Part shown: positions 1 to 8,023 of the stretch, piece after piece | Position numbering within the stretch: position 1 is the first letter of the stretch | How the letters are laid out: every line of letters starts with the position of its first letter | Assembly: GCA_910585555.1 (NCBI GenBank) | Contig: CAJUFU010000037.1 | Coordinates: 2,233 to 23,932 of the forward strand | DNA: 21,700 bases | Direction: 5' to 3' | Origin: an uncultured Lachnospiraceae bacterium | GTDB taxonomy: Bacteria; Bacillota; Clostridia; Lachnospirales; Lachnospiraceae | Notes under the pieces: generated by a model | What the model was told of the DNA's origin: nothing | The model's database searches: none | Seen by the model: the letters and a program-made list of their open reading frames with translations, nothing else | Program-made: the position numbers and the translations under genes

Positions 1-159
1 CCGACCAGAATCATCCACCAAATCGTCTTGCGTATAATTGATATCTATCTTCTCACGTCTGTCATATAAGAATCCGGCCGCTGTCAGAAACAGCAGTTCG
101 GCCACAATAACACAGCACCACACTTTCTTCTGCGAAACTATCTTTTGTAATGTACTCAT
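1..159 (-). CDS. N-terminus of a membrane protein, truncated by the window edge
   Basis: The frame opens at an ATG at 159 and stays open for 53 codons to base 1, so the 3' part lies outside the window. A good ribosome binding site (AAAGGTGAG) sits 5 bases upstream, and the start is only 20 bases after the alaS stop, which suggests co-transcription with alaS. The protein begins with a short basic stretch (MSTLQKIVSQKK), followed by one hydrophobic segment at about residues 13-31 (WCCVIVAELLFLTAAGFLY). After that comes a charged, probably extracytoplasmic stretch (YDRREKIDINYTQDDLVDD). This is the pattern of an N-terminal membrane anchor or the first helix of a larger membrane protein. I do not recognise the family and the visible part is too short to assign a function. 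Confidence 0.65.
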   Translation of the reverse strand, partial: MSTLQKIVSQKKVWCCVIVAELLFLTAAGFLYDRREKIDINYTQDDLVDDSGR

Positions 160-179
160 ATCTGCTCACCTTTCTAGCA

Positions 180-2819
180 CTACCGAATCTGCTCCGCCAG
201 CACCTTGGCACATGCAGCAATCGCATCATCGATACCGGCCGGATTCTTACCGCCTGCCTGGGCCATATTGGGGCGTCCGCCTCCACCTCCGCCTACCAGC
301 GCTGCGATTCCTTTGATCAGGTTGCCCGCATGGGTGCCTTTCGCCATCGCACCCTCTGTGGCCATGGCGATCAGATTTACTTTACCTTCCTTTTCAGAAA
401 TTAACACGACTACGCCATCACCTATCTTTTCCTTTAACTGGTCTCCCAGTTCCCGCAGGCCGTTCATATCCACACCTGCCACTTTAGAAGCCAGAAGTTT
501 AACACCCTTTACTTCCTGCACCTGGTCCATCACATCGCCCAGAGCATCTTTAGCCGCCTTACTCTTTAAGGCCTCATTCTCACTCTGGAGCGCTTTCATC
601 TCCGCCATCAGGTGTTCGCATCGCTCTACCAGGTTTGCCGGATTTGTCTTCAAGACTCTGGCCGCCTCATGTAACTGCTCCTCCAGATTCTGATAATAAG
701 CCGTCACATTATTTCCTGTCACCGCCTCAATACGGCGTACACCGGCCGCCACACCGGACTCTGACAATATCTTAAAGGAACCGATACTTCCTGTGCTCTT
801 CACATGAGTACCACCGCACAGCTCGCTGGAAAATGCGCCCATCCGTACCACCCGCACCGTATCGCCGTATTTCTCGCCGAACAATGCCATAGCGCCTGTT
901 TTCTTGGCCTCCTCGATGGACATGATATTTGTCTCCACCGCCAGATTCTCGGCAATCTTCTCATTGACGATCTGCTCCACCTGCCTGATCTCATCCACCG
1001 TCATCGCCGTCGGATGGGAGAAGTCAAAACGAGTTCTCTCACCGTCCTGGTAGGAACCAGACTGCTCCACATGAGCGCCCAAAACTTCCCGCAGGGCTTT
1101 CTGTAATAAGTGTGTGGCGCTGTGATTCTTACAGGTGCTCGTTCTCCTTGCGGCATCCACGGAAAGGGTAATTTTATCACCTTTCTTGATCATACCTTTG
1201 GTCACAGTTCCGATATGTCCTACCTTACCGCCCAAAAGTTTGATCGTATTCTCCACTTTAAACTCGCCGTCAGCGGTGGTAATCACACCAATATCCCCTT
1301 CCTGACCGCCCATGGTAGCGTAAAAGGGTGTCTGTCTGGCAATGATCGTGCCCATCTGTCCATCAGTCAGGGCATCCACAATCTCTGTCTCTGTGGTAAG
1401 AACCGTCACCTCTGATTCCCAGGTCAGATTGTCATACCCCACAAACTCCGTGGTAATGGCGGGATCGATGGACTCATATACGGTCACAGCTGCCCCCATG
1501 TAATTGGTTTCTTTCCGGGCCTTTCTGGCTTTATCCTTCTGCTCCTGCATACAGGTTTTAAAGCCTTCCTCATCCACGCTCAGGCCCTTTTCCTCCAAAA
1601 TCTCTTTGGTTAAATCAAGGGGAAATCCATAGGTATCGTAAAGCTTAAAGGCATCCGTTCCGGCAAGTTCTTTCCTGCCTTCTTTGACAGTCTTCTCCTC
1701 CATCTCCTCTAAGATGGTAAGTCCCTGGTCAATGGTCTTATTAAAATTCTCCTCTTCCTGATTCAGAACAGTAAAAATAAACTCCTTCTTCTCCTCCAGC
1801 TCCGGGTAGCCGTCCTTTGACCCCTCGATCACTGTACCGGAAAGCTCTGCCAGAAACATCCGCTGTACGCCGAGCTTTCTTCCCTGGCGCGCCGCCCGGC
1901 GGATAATCCGGCGAAGCACATAGCCTCTGCCCTCATTGGAGGGTATAATACCGTCAGAAATCATAAACGCAGCCGAACGGATATGGTCTGTGATAATCCG
2001 GATAGAAACATCTGTCTCATAATCCTTCTTATATTCCACGCCTGCAATCTCGCACACCTTAGTGCGCAGTGCCAAAACCGTATCCACATCAAAAATGGAA
2101 TCCACATCCTGTACCACGGAAGCAAGCCGCTCCAGGCCCATCCCCGTGTCGATATTTTTCTGCTGTAATTCCGCATAATTTCCCTTGCCGTCATTATCAA
2201 ACTGGGTAAATACGTTATTCCAGATTTCCATATATCGATCGCAGTCGCAGCCTACCGTACAGCCCGGCTTACCGCAGCCGTATTTCTCGCCCCTGTCATA
2301 ATATATCTCCGAACAGGGACCGCAGGGACCGGAACCATGCTCCCAGAAATTATCTTCCTTGCCAAACCTGAAAATCCGCTCCGGCGCTATCCCGATATCC
2401 TTATTCCAAATCTCGAAAGCTTCCTCATCGTTCTCATAGATAGAAGGGTACAGTCTGTCCGCATCAAGGCCTACCACCTGGGTCAAAAACTCCCGGCTCC
2501 AGGCAATGGCCTCCTTCTTAAAATAATCCCCAAAGGAGAAATTCCCCAGCATCTCAAAGAAAGTACCATGTCTTGCCGTCTTACCCACATTTTCAAGATC
2601 ACCCGTGCGGATACATTTCTGACAGGTCGTCACCCGTCTTCTGGGCGGAATCTCCTGCCCTGTAAAATAAGGCTTTAAAGGCGCCATGCCGGAATTGATC
2701 AAAAGCAGACTATTGTCATTGTGCGGCACCAATGAAAAACTCTTCATCTTCAAATGTTCCTTACTCTCAAAAAAGCTAAGAAACATTCTGCGCAGTTCAT
2801 TTACACCATAAGGTTTCAT
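180..2819 (-). CDS. alaS: Alanyl-tRNA synthetase
   Basis: The enzyme charges tRNA-Ala with alanine in the cytoplasm and hydrolyses mischarged Ser- or Gly-tRNA-Ala. At 879 residues it is the normal full length. The class II catalytic domain fills the first ~450 residues (start MKPYGVNELRRMF; GMAPLKPYF; RHGTFFEMLGNFSFGDYF). The editing domain carries the zinc and editing motif H566-x3-H570 (HSATH) with C668-x3-H672 (CGGTH). A glycine-rich C-terminal C-Ala region (ALVGGGGGGRPNMAQAGG) completes it. An upstream in-frame TTG at 2831 would add four residues, but AAAGGA abuts it directly. The ATG at 2819 has the same AAGGA about 12 bases upstream and gives the family's usual N-terminus, so I chose it. 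The gene follows glyS after 59 bases and precedes a membrane-protein gene by 20 bases. No T-box leader is visible in the short gap. Confidence 0.98.
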   Translation of the reverse strand: MKPYGVNELRRMFLSFFESKEHLKMKSFSLVPHNDNSLLLINSGMAPLKPYFTGQEIPPRRRVTTCQKCIRTGDLENVGKTARHGTFFEMLGNFSFGDYFKKEAIAWSREFLTQVVGLDADRLYPSIYENDEEAFEIWNKDIGIAPERIFRFGKEDNFWEHGSGPCGPCSEIYYDRGEKYGCGKPGCTVGCDCDRYMEIWNNVFTQFDNDGKGNYAELQQKNIDTGMGLERLASVVQDVDSIFDVDTVLALRTKVCEIAGVEYKKDYETDVSIRIITDHIRSAAFMISDGIIPSNEGRGYVLRRIIRRAARQGRKLGVQRMFLAELSGTVIEGSKDGYPELEEKKEFIFTVLNQEEENFNKTIDQGLTILEEMEEKTVKEGRKELAGTDAFKLYDTYGFPLDLTKEILEEKGLSVDEEGFKTCMQEQKDKARKARKETNYMGAAVTVYESIDPAITTEFVGYDNLTWESEVTVLTTETEIVDALTDGQMGTIIARQTPFYATMGGQEGDIGVITTADGEFKVENTIKLLGGKVGHIGTVTKGMIKKGDKITLSVDAARRTSTCKNHSATHLLQKALREVLGAHVEQSGSYQDGERTRFDFSHPTAMTVDEIRQVEQIVNEKIAENLAVETNIMSIEEAKKTGAMALFGEKYGDTVRVVRMGAFSSELCGGTHVKSTGSIGSFKILSESGVAAGVRRIEAVTGNNVTAYYQNLEEQLHEAARVLKTNPANLVERCEHLMAEMKALQSENEALKSKAAKDALGDVMDQVQEVKGVKLLASKVAGVDMNGLRELGDQLKEKIGDGVVVLISEKEGKVNLIAMATEGAMAKGTHAGNLIKGIAALVGGGGGGRPNMAQAGGKNPAGIDDAIAACAKVLAEQIR

Positions 2820-2878
2820 CGTAGTTCTCAATCCTTTCTGTCATTGTATTGCAACGAATCTTTGTTCCATACAGGCCA

Positions 2879-4267
2879 TTATAAAATAAATTTATCTGCA
2901 AAATATGCTTCCAGCTGCGCGATTGCTACCCGTTCCTGCTCCATGGAGTCACGGAATCTGACTGTCACACATTGATCTGTCTCAGAATCAAAATCATAAG
3001 TGACACAGAAAGGCGTACCAATCTCGTCCTGTCTGCGGTATCTCTTACCGATATTGCCTCTGTCATCAAACTCGCAGTTATACTTCTTGGACAACTGGGC
3101 AAAGATTTTCTCCGCACCCTCATTTAACTTCTTAGAAAGAGGCAGGACGCCGATCTTCACCGGTGCCAACGCCGGATGGAAATGCAGGACGGTACGCACA
3201 TCCCCCTCGCCGATTTCTTCCTCGTCATAAGCGCCGCAAAGCACCGCCAGGAACAATCTCTCCACACCCAGAGAAGGCTCTATGACGTAAGGGATATATT
3301 TTTCGTTCTTGGTATCGTCAAAATAAGACATATCTTCACCGGACACTGTCTGATGCTGGGTCAGGTCATAATTGGTTCTGTCTGCAATCCCCCACAGTTC
3401 GCCCCAGCCAAAGGGGAATAAGAATTCAATATCCGTGGTCGCCTTGGAATAGAAAGAAAGTTCTTCCGGGTCGTGATCACGCACCCGCATCTCCTCCTCC
3501 TTCATGCCCAGGCTCTTTAAGAAATCAATACAATATTTCTTCCAATATGCAAACCACTCTAAATCCGTATCCGGCTCGCAGAAGAATTCCATCTCCATCT
3601 GCTCAAACTCACGCACACGGAAGATGAAATTTCCCGGTGTGATCTCATTTCTGAAAGATTTACCCACCTGACAGATACCGAAGGGAATCTTCTTTCTGGA
3701 AGTTCTCTGTACGTTCTTAAAGTTCACAAAAATACCCTGTGCCGTCTCAGGGCGCAGATACACAGTATTCTTCGCGTCTTCCGTGACGCCCTGGAAGGTC
3801 TTGAACATCAGGTTAAATTGTCTGATATCCGTAAAATTATGTTTGCCGCAGGTGGGACAAGGAATGTTATGTTCTTCAATAAAATCCTTCATCTGCTGCT
3901 GGCTCCAGCCGTCCACAGAACTCTCAAGCGTCATGCCCTGTTCGGCCACATAGTCTTCTATGATCTTATCCGCGCGGAACCGCTCATGGCACTCTCTGCA
4001 GTCCATCAGCGGGTCGGAAAAGCTTCCCAAATGCCCGGAGGCCACCCATGTCTGCGGGTTCATCAGGATGGCGCAGTCCACACCTACGTTATAAGGGCTC
4101 TCCATGACAAATTTCTGCCACCAGGCCTTCTTGATATTGTTCTTCAATTCCACGCCCAGATTGCCAAAGTCCCAGGTGTTGGCCAGTCCCCCGTAAATCT
4201 CGGAACCAGGGTAAACAAATCCCCTTGCTTTCGATAGTGCCACAATCTTTTCCATTGTCTTTTCCAT
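2879..4267 (-). CDS. glyS: Glycyl-tRNA synthetase, one-chain alpha2 type
   Basis: This enzyme charges tRNA-Gly with glycine. It is the single-polypeptide dimeric class II form (462 residues), not the alpha/beta GlyQ-GlyS form of Bacillus and Escherichia. The N-terminus has the signature GFVYPGSEIYGG. Two cysteine pairs, C90-x2-C93 and C137-x2-C140, form a likely zinc ribbon in the insertion. Motif 2 region: RPETAQGIF (about 172-180), FRNEI (205-209) and REFEQMEMEFF (219-229). Motif 3: EPSLGVERLFLAVL (330-343). The C-terminal anticodon-binding domain ends at FADKFIL. The ATG at 4267 follows AGGAGG by about 8 bases; a second Met four codons in is less well placed. The gene sits 79 bases after a lipoprotein gene and 59 bases before alaS. 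Its closeness to recO and era recalls the Bacillus era-recO-glyQ-glyS order. No T-box is present in the short leader. Confidence 0.97.
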   Translation of the reverse strand: MEKTMEKIVALSKARGFVYPGSEIYGGLANTWDFGNLGVELKNNIKKAWWQKFVMESPYNVGVDCAILMNPQTWVASGHLGSFSDPLMDCRECHERFRADKIIEDYVAEQGMTLESSVDGWSQQQMKDFIEEHNIPCPTCGKHNFTDIRQFNLMFKTFQGVTEDAKNTVYLRPETAQGIFVNFKNVQRTSRKKIPFGICQVGKSFRNEITPGNFIFRVREFEQMEMEFFCEPDTDLEWFAYWKKYCIDFLKSLGMKEEEMRVRDHDPEELSFYSKATTDIEFLFPFGWGELWGIADRTNYDLTQHQTVSGEDMSYFDDTKNEKYIPYVIEPSLGVERLFLAVLCGAYDEEEIGEGDVRTVLHFHPALAPVKIGVLPLSKKLNEGAEKIFAQLSKKYNCEFDDRGNIGKRYRRQDEIGTPFCVTYDFDSETDQCVTVRFRDSMEQERVAIAQLEAYFADKFIL

Positions 4268-4346
4268 ATGTATTCCTCCTCATTTCCATAATCGTTATAA
4301 GTCACATAGTTTCTCAAAGAATCCCCGTTCTTTAGAGAATACTTTA

Positions 4347-4982
4347 CTATTCATACACAATATAAGTGAGCGCTGAAGCCTTCTCTTCCTGTCCTTGGTC
4401 TTTGATCAGCACTCTCTTTTTGCCTGCAAAAGTCACTTCCTGGTCACTGTCGGCACTCTGGTTGATATAGAGTACCTTACTGCCGATATCCAGCAAAAGC
4501 GCTTCCCCTGATTTCGTCTCTATGATCAGTATCTTCTTCGCATCCGCATCTTCGGTAAATCCCAATTCGATGGGTTCTCCTTCCGGCGAGGTAAACGCCA
4601 CGCTGTCCAAATGATAGCCTTCCTCATTTGCCTCCTTAACAGTGCCCATATACAACTGTCTGTAGTTAAATCCGCTGTAATCCTCTGCTGTTGCATAATG
4701 GAATAGGATTGAAATTTCTCCGTTTTTCTCCTTCACAGATTCTAAGTAAACGGATTCCTCCCCATGTTCCGCACAGTACTCTTCCACCCGCTGCGCTGCC
4801 AGACTCTCTAGGCCTTCCAGATCATAATAATCCTCTTCAAAACTACCCACAATCTGGTGCACGATTTCTCCCTCCTTGCCAAAAGACAAGGAGCTTACTT
4901 CGGCCGTCTTTTCCTGACTGCCACAGCCGGCAAGCCCCAACGCTGCGATGATAAAAAGCGCTGCTCCTCTTACTTTTTTCAT
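4347..4982 (-). CDS. Predicted lipoprotein of unknown function
   Basis: The protein is 211 residues long and should be exported and lipid-anchored. It begins MKKVRGAALF, has a hydrophobic core and a lipobox LAGC with the lipidated cysteine at residue 20. The mature part is acidic, with a YDLEGLESLAAQRVEEYC stretch that looks helical, then beta-rich segments ending in TYIVYE. I do not recognise the domain. The frame could extend upstream to 5015, but the ATG at 4982 has an AGAGG ribosome binding site at the right distance and places the signal peptide at the very N-terminus, so I chose it. It lies between recO (51-base gap) and glyS (79-base gap) on the same strand, probably in the same transcript. 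The context does not indicate its role. Confidence 0.85.
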   Translation of the reverse strand: MKKVRGAALFIIAALGLAGCGSQEKTAEVSSLSFGKEGEIVHQIVGSFEEDYYDLEGLESLAAQRVEEYCAEHGEESVYLESVKEKNGEISILFHYATAEDYSGFNYRQLYMGTVKEANEEGYHLDSVAFTSPEGEPIELGFTEDADAKKILIIETKSGEALLLDIGSKVLYINQSADSDQEVTFAGKKRVLIKDQGQEEKASALTYIVYE

Positions 4983-5033
4983 AAAATATCCTCTCTGACT
5001 AATCCATTTCATCACATACTGCCTTACATTATA

Positions 5034-5681
5034 TTAAAGATTATCCACAATTTCAAGACTTTTAAACGACCGATCTATGAAACGCGTCCTGTACGCATCC
5101 CCAATCCGTTTCAGTTCTTCCAAAACCGGAGGCGTCACCGTAAAGGTATATAATTTTTCAATTCCGGAATTCATGATATAAGAGACCGCATAGCGTGTGG
5201 ATTCCTCCCATTCCCCCTTTACGGGCATCCCGGGGAACTCCCCGTTTATCACCATGGCTTTCATCTCAAATATGTAACGCACAAGCACATTAGACAGCCC
5301 CTCATGCATCAGCGCCCGCAGAGACTGGTAAAGGAGCTTTAACATTTCTTTCTCATCGTTATTCTCCCTCGTATAGTAATCCATAACTTCCAGAAAATAC
5401 ATGCCGTAGAAAGCACTCTCATAATCCTGCCGAAGGCCCTCGAAATAGTTGCTGATGGAAGCCTCCACAATATTGTAAGAGGTTTTGCCTGCATACATCT
5501 TAAATACGCCGAAAGAGAAAGGGTTGGTCGCCGCCAGAAGACTGCTGTTTGGCTTTCTCGCACCTCTGGCAAACGCCGATATCTTCCCCCTCTCCCTGGT
5601 CAAAAGGACAACTCTCCTGTCATAATCGTTTATTGGCTCAGCCTTTATAATCATTCCCGTAATCTCTGTAATCTCCTGCAT
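5034..5681 (-). CDS. recO: DNA repair protein RecO, short form without zinc ribbon
   Basis: RecO binds single-stranded DNA and SSB and, with RecR, loads RecA in recombinational repair of gaps and breaks. The N-terminal OB-fold is clear: GMIIKAEPINDYDRRVVLLT, then GKISAFARGARKPNS and NPFSFGVFKMYAG. A helical C-terminal domain follows (ESAFYGMYFLEVMDYYT). At 215 residues it is shorter than the ~240-260 typical of the family. It contains no cysteine at all, so the Cys4 zinc ribbon found in many Firmicutes RecO proteins is absent. The usual place for it, after FEMKAMVINGEFP, runs straight into the last helices. The ATG at 5681 follows AGAGGA by 8 bases. Its start overlaps the upstream yqzL-like gene by 44 bases, which suggests translational coupling. 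Confidence 0.94.
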   Translation of the reverse strand: MQEITEITGMIIKAEPINDYDRRVVLLTRERGKISAFARGARKPNSSLLAATNPFSFGVFKMYAGKTSYNIVEASISNYFEGLRQDYESAFYGMYFLEVMDYYTRENNDEKEMLKLLYQSLRALMHEGLSNVLVRYIFEMKAMVINGEFPGMPVKGEWEESTRYAVSYIMNSGIEKLYTFTVTPPVLEELKRIGDAYRTRFIDRSFKSLEIVDNL

Positions 5682-5802
5682 GAGAATGTTCCTCTGCTTC
5701 CTCCTGATCTTGTCCTTCGTCTCTCATCGCGTTCTTATAGGCCAGAAAATCATCAACCTTTCCCGTGGCCATAAACTGCTCCCAGTAATTTATCTGCCTC
5801 AT
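5638..5802 (-). CDS. yqzL: YqzL-like small protein
   Basis: This is a 54-codon gene (ATG at 5802, TGA at 5638-5640) lying between era and recO and overlapping the first 44 bases of recO. The peptide begins MRQINYWEQFMATGKVDDF and continues LAYKNAMRDEG. The aromatic W-x2-F-x3-G-x(3-4)-(Y/F)L-x-(Y/F)K pattern matches what I recall of Bacillus YqzL, a ~47-residue protein encoded at the same position between era and recO. The tail after about residue 30 is acidic (QDQEEAEEHSHAGD) and then merges with the recO-overlapping sequence. The function is not known to me. The start has a weak GGA ribosome binding site 6 bases upstream. The evidence is the positional conservation and the motif together; the symbol is assigned by analogy. 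Confidence 0.75.
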   Translation of the reverse strand: MRQINYWEQFMATGKVDDFLAYKNAMRDEGQDQEEAEEHSHAGDYRDYGNDYKG

Positions 5803-5868
5803 TTTTCATCCAACGCCCCCTGCTTCTTTTTCCCATTACCAGATTAGGGTTCGCAGATTTGGCTTTTT

Positions 5869-6774
5869 CTATTCTGTTACTTTTGCATCATAGCCGAAAT
5901 TCTTGAGTAGAAAATCACTGTCCCGCCAATCCTTTTTCACCTTCACCCAAAGCTTTAAATTCACCTGGCTCTCCACCAATTCCTCAATGTCGGGACGGGC
6001 CATGGAGCCGATTTTCTTAAGCATACTTCCCTGCTTGCCGATGATGATGCCCTTGTGGGAATCCCGCTCGCAAATGATGGTAGCCTCAATATCCACAATC
6101 CGCTTCCTGTACTTCATCTGCTCAATGGTGACTGCAATCCCGTGCGGTATCTCCTCCTCCAGGCACTTAAGCGCTTTCTCTCTGATCAGTTCCGCCACAA
6201 TCTGGCGCATGGGCTGATCTGTCACCGTATCCTCATCATAAAAAGGCTCTCCGTAAGGAAGGTATTTCATAATACACTCTATCAACACTTCCATGCCGTC
6301 CTTCTTTAAGGCAGACACCGGCACAATCTCCGCAAAGTCAAGCTCCTTGCGGTAGGCATCGATATATGTTAAAATCAACTCCTTTTTCACCGTATCAATC
6401 TTATTGATGACCAGGATGACCGGCGTGTTGGTCTTCTTTAACTGTTCGATAATATGCCGCTCTCCCGCACCGATATAGTCGCTGGGTTCCACCAGCCACA
6501 AGATCACATCCACCTCCGAAAGCGTCCTCTGGGCCACATTTACCATATAATCTCCCAGCTTATTTTTGGCCTTATGGATACCGGGCGTATCCAAAAACAC
6601 AATCTGTCCCTCCGCGGAAGTATATACTGTCTGGATGCGGTTTCTGGTGGTCTGCGGTTTGTTGCTGGTGATCGCGATTTTCTGCCCGATCAGGGTATTC
6701 ATCAGGGTGGACTTGCCCACATTGGGTCTGCCTATGAGTGTGGCAAACCCGGATTTAAACTGTTTATTCTCCAT
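5869..6774 (-). CDS. era: GTPase Era
   Basis: Era is an essential GTPase that binds the 3' end of 16S rRNA and assists 30S ribosome maturation. The 301 residues match the family length. G1 is GRPNVGKS (15-22), the switch I threonine region is PQTTRNR (40-46), G3 is DTPG (62-65), G4 is NKID (124-127) and G5 is SALK. The C-terminal KH RNA-binding domain carries GIIIGKQGSMLKKIG. The ATG at 6774 has AAGGA 5 bases upstream and yields the standard N-terminus (MENKQFKSGFATLIG). The same frame stays open upstream to an ATG at 6855 that overlaps the end of the DUF4349 gene and would add a very basic 27-residue tail. I regard that as less likely. The yqzL-like gene follows after 66 bases. Confidence 0.97.
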   Translation of the reverse strand: MENKQFKSGFATLIGRPNVGKSTLMNTLIGQKIAITSNKPQTTRNRIQTVYTSAEGQIVFLDTPGIHKAKNKLGDYMVNVAQRTLSEVDVILWLVEPSDYIGAGERHIIEQLKKTNTPVILVINKIDTVKKELILTYIDAYRKELDFAEIVPVSALKKDGMEVLIECIMKYLPYGEPFYDEDTVTDQPMRQIVAELIREKALKCLEEEIPHGIAVTIEQMKYRKRIVDIEATIICERDSHKGIIIGKQGSMLKKIGSMARPDIEELVESQVNLKLWVKVKKDWRDSDFLLKNFGYDAKVTE

Positions 6775-6844
6775 CTTCTTCCTTTTCTTTCTGCGCTCTC
6801 TTTCCCTTTGCTGCTTTTTCGTTTTGTCTCTATACGGTCTGTTC

Positions 6845-7957
6845 TTATTGCTCATCCCCGCTGTTTTCTTCTTGCAGCGGCTTCTCCTCCTTTTTGGGCG
6901 TTTTCTCATGCCTCTTTCTGACAAAATGTACTATACCCTTTAATCTGCCTTGTCCCGTCATTCCGGATTTGAGCAGCCGCTTTCTCACCCAAACAACGAT
7001 CTGCCGGATAATCAGCACCGATACGATAAGAATGACAGCCCATAATATAATGTACGGTATATGAATCAAAAATCCAATGAAGAAATCACAGATTCCATTC
7101 CCGATATCTTCCAGACTCCTCACAAAACCATTTCCGATTCTCTGCCAGACGGTGATATCCTGCGGAGGCGTATACTTCTTCACCTCACTGATGGAAAGGT
7201 ACACGGTACTGTAATCAATCTTATTATCGTAGGTGCGAAGCTGGGACTCCATGCTCTCAATCTGATAACGGACCTCCGAAAGCCTTCCCTCGATGGCAAT
7301 CAGGTCCTCCACAGTCTCTGCCTGTGCAAGCAGCTCGATCAGCCTTTCCTGTTCCGAGACAAGCACACGCTTATGGCTGTCTAAATCCACATACTGCAGG
7401 GTCACATCTTCCACGCGCTCTGACTGGCTCACCACATTGGACTGCTCCCCCACCTGGGCCAGGAAATCGTCCAGACTCTCCTTGGGCACGCGGGCTGTCA
7501 TGCTGGCGCCGCGAAGCGCTTCCACTCTGCCTTCGTAATGATAACTGGTATTATTATAAACGGATATCTCTTCTATGTAACCGCCCAGCTGCTCCACCTT
7601 GGCCTGCAGAGCGGGCACCAGGATATCGAACTGTTCCGTCTCCGTGCTGATATCAACGGTCTTGATCAGCTTACGCTGGGCAGACGCCTGGGGCACTTCC
7701 ACAGTTTCCTGTTCCAAAGCGCCCTCCTCTGTATAAGCCATATCATAGGACATACCCGCGCCGCCGTCATATTCTGCCGCAGGATAGGCCACGGACTCTT
7801 CTGCCGCCGCTTCTTCCGCCATTTCATAAGACTTGGCATTCGCCGCGGCCGTCTGTGTATAACTCATCGTGCCGGCACTGCCGCAGCCGGTGAGAAAGAG
7901 GACAGACAAAGCTGCCGCCAACACCTGCCTCTTTCTGATAAACTTCCCTTTTTTCAT
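6845..7957 (-). CDS. DUF4349 membrane lipoprotein
   Basis: This is a 370-residue cell-surface protein of the DUF4349 family, whose biochemical role is not established. It starts MKKGKFIRKRQVLAAALSV, with lipobox LTGC (lipidated C25). A low-complexity Ala/Glu/Tyr linker follows (about 30-90), then the conserved domain (KLIKTVDISTETEQFD, QLGGYIEEIS, ARVPKESLDDFLAQVG, DLDSHKRVL). Residues ~205-250 look like a coiled coil (EQERLIELLAQAETVEDLIA, RLSEVRYQIESMESQL). A transmembrane segment lies at ~290-320, then a strongly basic cytoplasmic tail. If the N-terminus is lipidated outside and the helix crosses the membrane, the protein is anchored at both ends. The ATG at 7957 follows GGGGAG by 6-7 bases. 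It is 66 bases downstream of the peptidase gene and 70 bases before era. Confidence 0.92.
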   Translation of the reverse strand: MKKGKFIRKRQVLAAALSVLFLTGCGSAGTMSYTQTAAANAKSYEMAEEAAAEESVAYPAAEYDGGAGMSYDMAYTEEGALEQETVEVPQASAQRKLIKTVDISTETEQFDILVPALQAKVEQLGGYIEEISVYNNTSYHYEGRVEALRGASMTARVPKESLDDFLAQVGEQSNVVSQSERVEDVTLQYVDLDSHKRVLVSEQERLIELLAQAETVEDLIAIEGRLSEVRYQIESMESQLRTYDNKIDYSTVYLSISEVKKYTPPQDITVWQRIGNGFVRSLEDIGNGICDFFIGFLIHIPYIILWAVILIVSVLIIRQIVVWVRKRLLKSGMTGQGRLKGIVHFVRKRHEKTPKKEEKPLQEENSGDEQ

Positions 7958-7978
7958 AACTTTCTCCCCTTTCAGACT

Positions 7979-7999
7979 CTGTAAAACCGTTATTTACAG
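7979..7999. repeat. Small inverted repeat in the DUF4349 leader
   Basis: CTGTAAA and TTTACAG form a perfect 7-base inverted repeat around a 7-base loop, 21 bases before the DUF4349 start. It could be a weak RNA hairpin near the ribosome binding site or an operator-like dyad. It is AT-rich with no U-tract, so it is not a terminator. Confidence 0.3.
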
Positions 8000-8023
8000 A
8001 TAGCTTTCCAACCTATATCTGCC

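Noticed and set aside
2820..2831. TTG start adding four residues to alaS
   Set aside because: AAAGGA directly abuts the TTG, too close for initiation, and the ATG at 2819 gives the standard AlaRS N-terminus.
2820..2878. T-box leader for alaS or glyS
   Set aside because: The gaps before alaS (59 bases) and glyS (79 bases) are too short for a T-box and show no specifier-loop or antiterminator sequence.
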